In this document: positions 62,501-64,000 of the stretch, one piece after another
Numbering within the stretch: position 1 is the stretch's first letter
Layout of the letters: every line of letters begins with the position of its first letter
Assembly: GCF_021869535.1 (NCBI RefSeq)
Contig: NW_026262593.1
Location: 72,296,822 to 72,360,821 of the forward strand
DNA from: Mytilus californianus
Taxonomy: Eukaryota > Mollusca > Bivalvia > Mytilida > Mytilidae
Direction: 5' to 3'
Length of the DNA stretch: 64,000 bases
The notes under the pieces: generated by a model
Seen by the model: only the letters and a program-made list of their open reading frames with translations
Databases searched by the model: none
What the model was told of the DNA's origin: nothing
Made by a program: the position numbers and the translations under genes

Positions 62501-62979
62501 CTAGATGTTACATGAGTTATGACGAAATCTTAAATTCCAATTCCATTTGTTTTTATTAATGGCAAAAGTATTTCAGACATTGTCAACTAGCGTTTCTCGT
62601 GAGTACTAATATAGAAGCAGTTCTTTAGACAGTAACTTACACTAATGAAGATAAAAAATAAAAGAACGCACTCTATCTTAACACTTGTATGAACTCTTAT
62701 GATAGTACTGTATATGATATATTAAATGATCACTGAATGAAGATACTAGCATCATAATATTTAGCTATAATTTATATAGAAAGAGAGAAAATCCGTGTAG
62801 AAATCTTCAATCAGCAAGAGGTAGATAACGAGAGAGATTTTAATATCCTGAATTCACTGAAAAAAACGGAAGGTTTAAGTGGAGTAGAATTCCATGTGAT
62901 CACAACAGGTAGTGTAGTTTCGATTGCAGATATACAATGGTACTTTTTTAAACAGATGAAAAATTACAAGCAAACCTGA
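53349..62979 (+). CDS. DZIP3-like HEPN-domain protein, multi-exon gene
   Basis: Five exons join in consistent phase: 53349-53577, 55941-56170, 59512-59608, 61774-61872 and 62780-62979, giving 284 residues. Residues ~15-165 match the HEPN domain typical of DZIP3 and many mollusc proteins: LRMNLLLTYFSEKAVRVLFD, SSQWSLLFPSNG, DSKEFDITLMITLIRNL, DDLTRIEYYKNKLAQ, WEDIIG and AIRRLGG, in order. HEPN domains are often RNases with an R-x4-6-H motif. Here the motif region reads K128-N-K-L-A-Q133, so both catalytic positions look replaced, suggesting a non-catalytic role. Residues 187-284 are charged and helical in character (KEKEE) with an IRVEIFNQQEVDNE segment; no known domain assigned. In bivalves such HEPN domains often sit in innate-immune or STAND-NTPase-like proteins, but no NTPase is seen here. 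The start is the first ATG of the frame. The C-terminus is uncertain: a donor at 62909 could splice to 63916 or beyond the window. Confidence 0.75.
54301..54325. repeat. (AAATC)n microsatellite in intron 1
   Basis: Five AAATC units in tandem. Confidence 0.9.
54420..54855 (-). mobile_element. Repeat R3, inverted copy in intron 1
   Basis: Reads ATTCCGTATCAACTTCACAA, TACTGACGTTGTTTATCATC and GTTGACTGCTGTACCCC on plus, the reverse of the copies at 22790 and 56760, with the middle shortened. Together with the intron 2 copy it flanks exon 2 in opposite orientation. Confidence 0.75.
54885..55075 (+). mobile_element. Repeat R2 in intron 1
   Basis: TATAAAACCAGGTTTAATTC, TGTACCAAGTCAGGAATATG and GTGTTTAAGCTTTTGATTTC, a somewhat diverged plus-strand copy. 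Confidence 0.75.
55941..56170 (+). CDS. HEPN gene exon 2
   Basis: Acceptor TTCTTTTTACAG|GT at 55940/55941, donor ATCGGG|GTGAGA at 56170/56171. It enters in phase 1 and leaves in phase 0. Codes for the C-terminal half of the HEPN domain, including the altered motif KNKLAQ at residues 128-133. Confidence 0.8.
56760..57645 (+). mobile_element. Repeat R3, copy in intron 2
   Basis: It contains GAGCCACGTCATTATG, CAAGACCATCGTGTATTATT and ATTTATCAACAAGGTCTTGG in the order of copy A at 22790-23765, and lacks the nested R2 seen there. Confidence 0.8.
58087..59355 (+). repeat. ~147-bp tandem repeat within a bivalve interspersed element
   Basis: The word CCATGAAAATGAGGTCAAGG or a close variant recurs near 58231, 58378, 58524, 58672, 58819, 58965 and 59120, spacing 146-148 bases with the last about 155. 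The block starts AAGAGTGCACACGCTGAAAT and ends after a GCC microsatellite with GTCGAGCTTTCTGCGACAAA. I know this composite from memory as a common bivalve repeat. It lies in intron 2 of the HEPN gene. Confidence 0.85.
59254..59301. repeat. (GCC)n microsatellite
   Basis: About 15 GCC units with one interruption. The poly-alanine frame on the minus strand is a by-product. Confidence 0.95.
59512..59608 (+). CDS. HEPN gene exon 3
   Basis: Acceptor GGCACAG|GCT, donor AGAA|GTAAGA. In phase 0, out phase 1. Begins AIRRLGGPDM, which continues exon 2 as the end of the DZIP3-type HEPN domain does; this supports the junction. Confidence 0.72.
59735..60935 (+). repeat. Degenerate 22-24-bp minisatellite in intron 3
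   Basis: Many imperfect units of the type GGTTACCGTTACACCACTGT, interrupted at about 59880-60300 by ACCATACACC-type short repeats and a stretch of AT-rich DNA. The two parts probably derive from one array. Confidence 0.85.
61411..61543. mobile_element. MITE-like foldback element in intron 3
   Basis: TATGGCCTTCATGAAAA at the left pairs with TTTTTATGAAGGCCATA at the right, and the arms continue inward (AAAGGTTATTTTTCC with GGAAAATAACCTTTCC) around GGTCCGACGGACC. Nearly the whole 133 bases form one imperfect hairpin. Confidence 0.8.
61774..61872 (+). CDS. HEPN gene exon 4
   Basis: Acceptor TTTTTTCCTTAG|GG, donor GAAG|GTAATA; a symmetric phase 1-1 exon of 99 bases. Codes for a charged segment with IRFYWGESWDENV and KEKEE. 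Confidence 0.65.
62780..62979 (+). CDS. HEPN gene exon 5 (terminal, or with alternative donor at 62909)
   Basis: Acceptor TTATATAG|AAAG, entering in phase 1, coding for KIRVEIFNQQEVDNERDF and on to VEFHVITTG. Read-through stops at TGA 62977-62979. A donor G|GTAGTG at 62908/62909 would make this another phase 1-1 exon of 129 bases. Confidence 0.55.
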
Positions 62980-63762
62980 CTTTATTTGAGTAAAGATTTT
63001 TAAATGCATTCTGACTTCTAAATTTGAAATGGCCTATATATGTACTCGACTGTACTGTTTGTACCTCACCAGTCTGAATTGGTCTGAAATTTACTTGATA
63101 TTACTCGACTGTAGTCTGAACTTGTACTCGACCTTTACAGTACTTAACATTTTTATAAGCGTCTGAACCATGCTCAACCTAGTCTGAACCATACTCGACC
63201 AAGTCTTAACCAACCTAGACCTATGTTATGTATGTATCTATCTATTGTATTTCATCAATTAAGGAACAGTTTTTATTAACAGTTATTTCCCCTGGCTAGA
63301 AATTTGAACAACAATTTAAAATTAAAAATGTTTCAATATAGCATTGAAACCAAAATTTCACAATAAACAAAATATAACTATTATATATTATAACACCATA
63401 TTTATCAACACCTATATTTATACATAAAATTAGATATCACCTTTAAAATAAAGATAAAAAAAGGTGATCAAATAATCTCAAAACTTAATTGAGCCTTATA
63501 TTTTCAATGTTATTCAAAATGTTTTGAATATTTCAGATATATCTAAAGGTTACTGGACAATTTTCACCATTAACTTTAGCGTGGTATAGATTTATGGTGT
63601 TAGTTGAGTTTAGTTAATAATGCAGTGAACATTTTTTCTTATTAAAATATATGTAAAATAGTATTTAAAGCAACTTAATAAATTTACAAAATGACACCTA
63701 TGTTTTGAACTAAGATTTTAAGATAATCATGATAATAGAACTTCCAAAGCAATCATTGATAA

Positions 63763-63783
63763 CCAAAAAAAAAAAAAAAAAAA
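63763..63783. repeat. Poly-A run
   Basis: About 20 A residues, possibly the tail of an old retroposed copy. Nothing recognisable precedes it. Confidence 0.6.
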
Positions 63784-63915
63784 GAAAATGGGTCCCGAAA
63801 ATGAAGTGAAAATTGATTTCAATTAAATTAAAATAAGTGTTTGTCAAAATTAAAGACAAAACATAAGAAGGTCTTTAATAAGGTTTAATTACCTCAGGAC
63901 ATGTGTATTTTACAG

Positions 63916-63950
63916 GTAAAAAGAAACATAAGAAAGTCCTATTTTCTTAA
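63916..63950 (+). CDS. Candidate alternative last exon of the HEPN gene
   Basis: Acceptor GTATTTTACAG|GT. Joined in phase 1 to the donor at 62909 it gives a short basic end (KKKHKKVLFS) and a TAA, for a 272-residue product. The exon is tiny and rests only on phase and acceptor quality. Confidence 0.25.
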
Positions 63951-64000
63951 ACCCGTGTATTTCTTATTCAAAAGGCCTTGCAATTAAAGTAAAACAGGAT

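Overview
The window looks like nuclear DNA of a marine bivalve, most probably a mussel (Mytilus-like). This is inferred from very AT-rich, gene-poor sequence filled with interspersed repeats I associate with mussel and oyster genomes: 5'-truncated copies ending in CATACCACATCTTCTT, a bivalve SINE, a BEL/Pao retrotransposon, and one intron-rich HEPN-domain gene. No prokaryotic features, rRNA, tRNA or CRISPR were seen.

Layout. (1) 1-16332: a pair of inverted arms of about 1.1 kb (1-1077 and 15254-16332) separated by about 14 kb. Each arm carries, on its inner side, an array of the palindromic decamer TTCACGTGAA. The interior holds no recognisable gene, only repeats. (2) 16333-31907: a repeat graveyard with one possible, unrecognised first exon on the minus strand (20539-20682). 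(3) 31908-49694: a decayed minus-strand BEL/Pao retrotransposon (gag, DUF1758-type protease, RT, RNase H, integrase, DUF5641) cut by three later insertions. One of these is a 9,618-bp TIR element (35308-44925, TA target duplication) whose bulk is a 7.9-kb satellite array with higher-order structure. The others are a SINE in the integrase (14-bp duplication) and a 1,275-bp repeat between gag and protease (52-bp duplication). In all three cases taking out the insert plus one target copy puts the two flanking reading frames back in phase. (4) 49989-51226: a second copy of the 1.27-kb repeat, then more repeats. (5) 53349 to 62979 or beyond: a plus-strand gene with at least five exons, encoding a DZIP3-like HEPN domain whose presumed catalytic Arg and His positions read Lys and Gln. 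Its introns hold inverted repeat copies around exon 2, a ~147-bp tandem array, a GCC microsatellite and a degenerate 22-24-bp minisatellite.

The most unusual structure is the satellite-carrying giant TIR element. Its target is recognisable to the base, so its ends and TA duplication can be read directly. Three copies of a ~2,512-bp, ten-monomer unit sit inside it. It and the 16-kb inverted-repeat structure both have arrays of short palindromes near their ends. All identities were judged by eye; none were computed.
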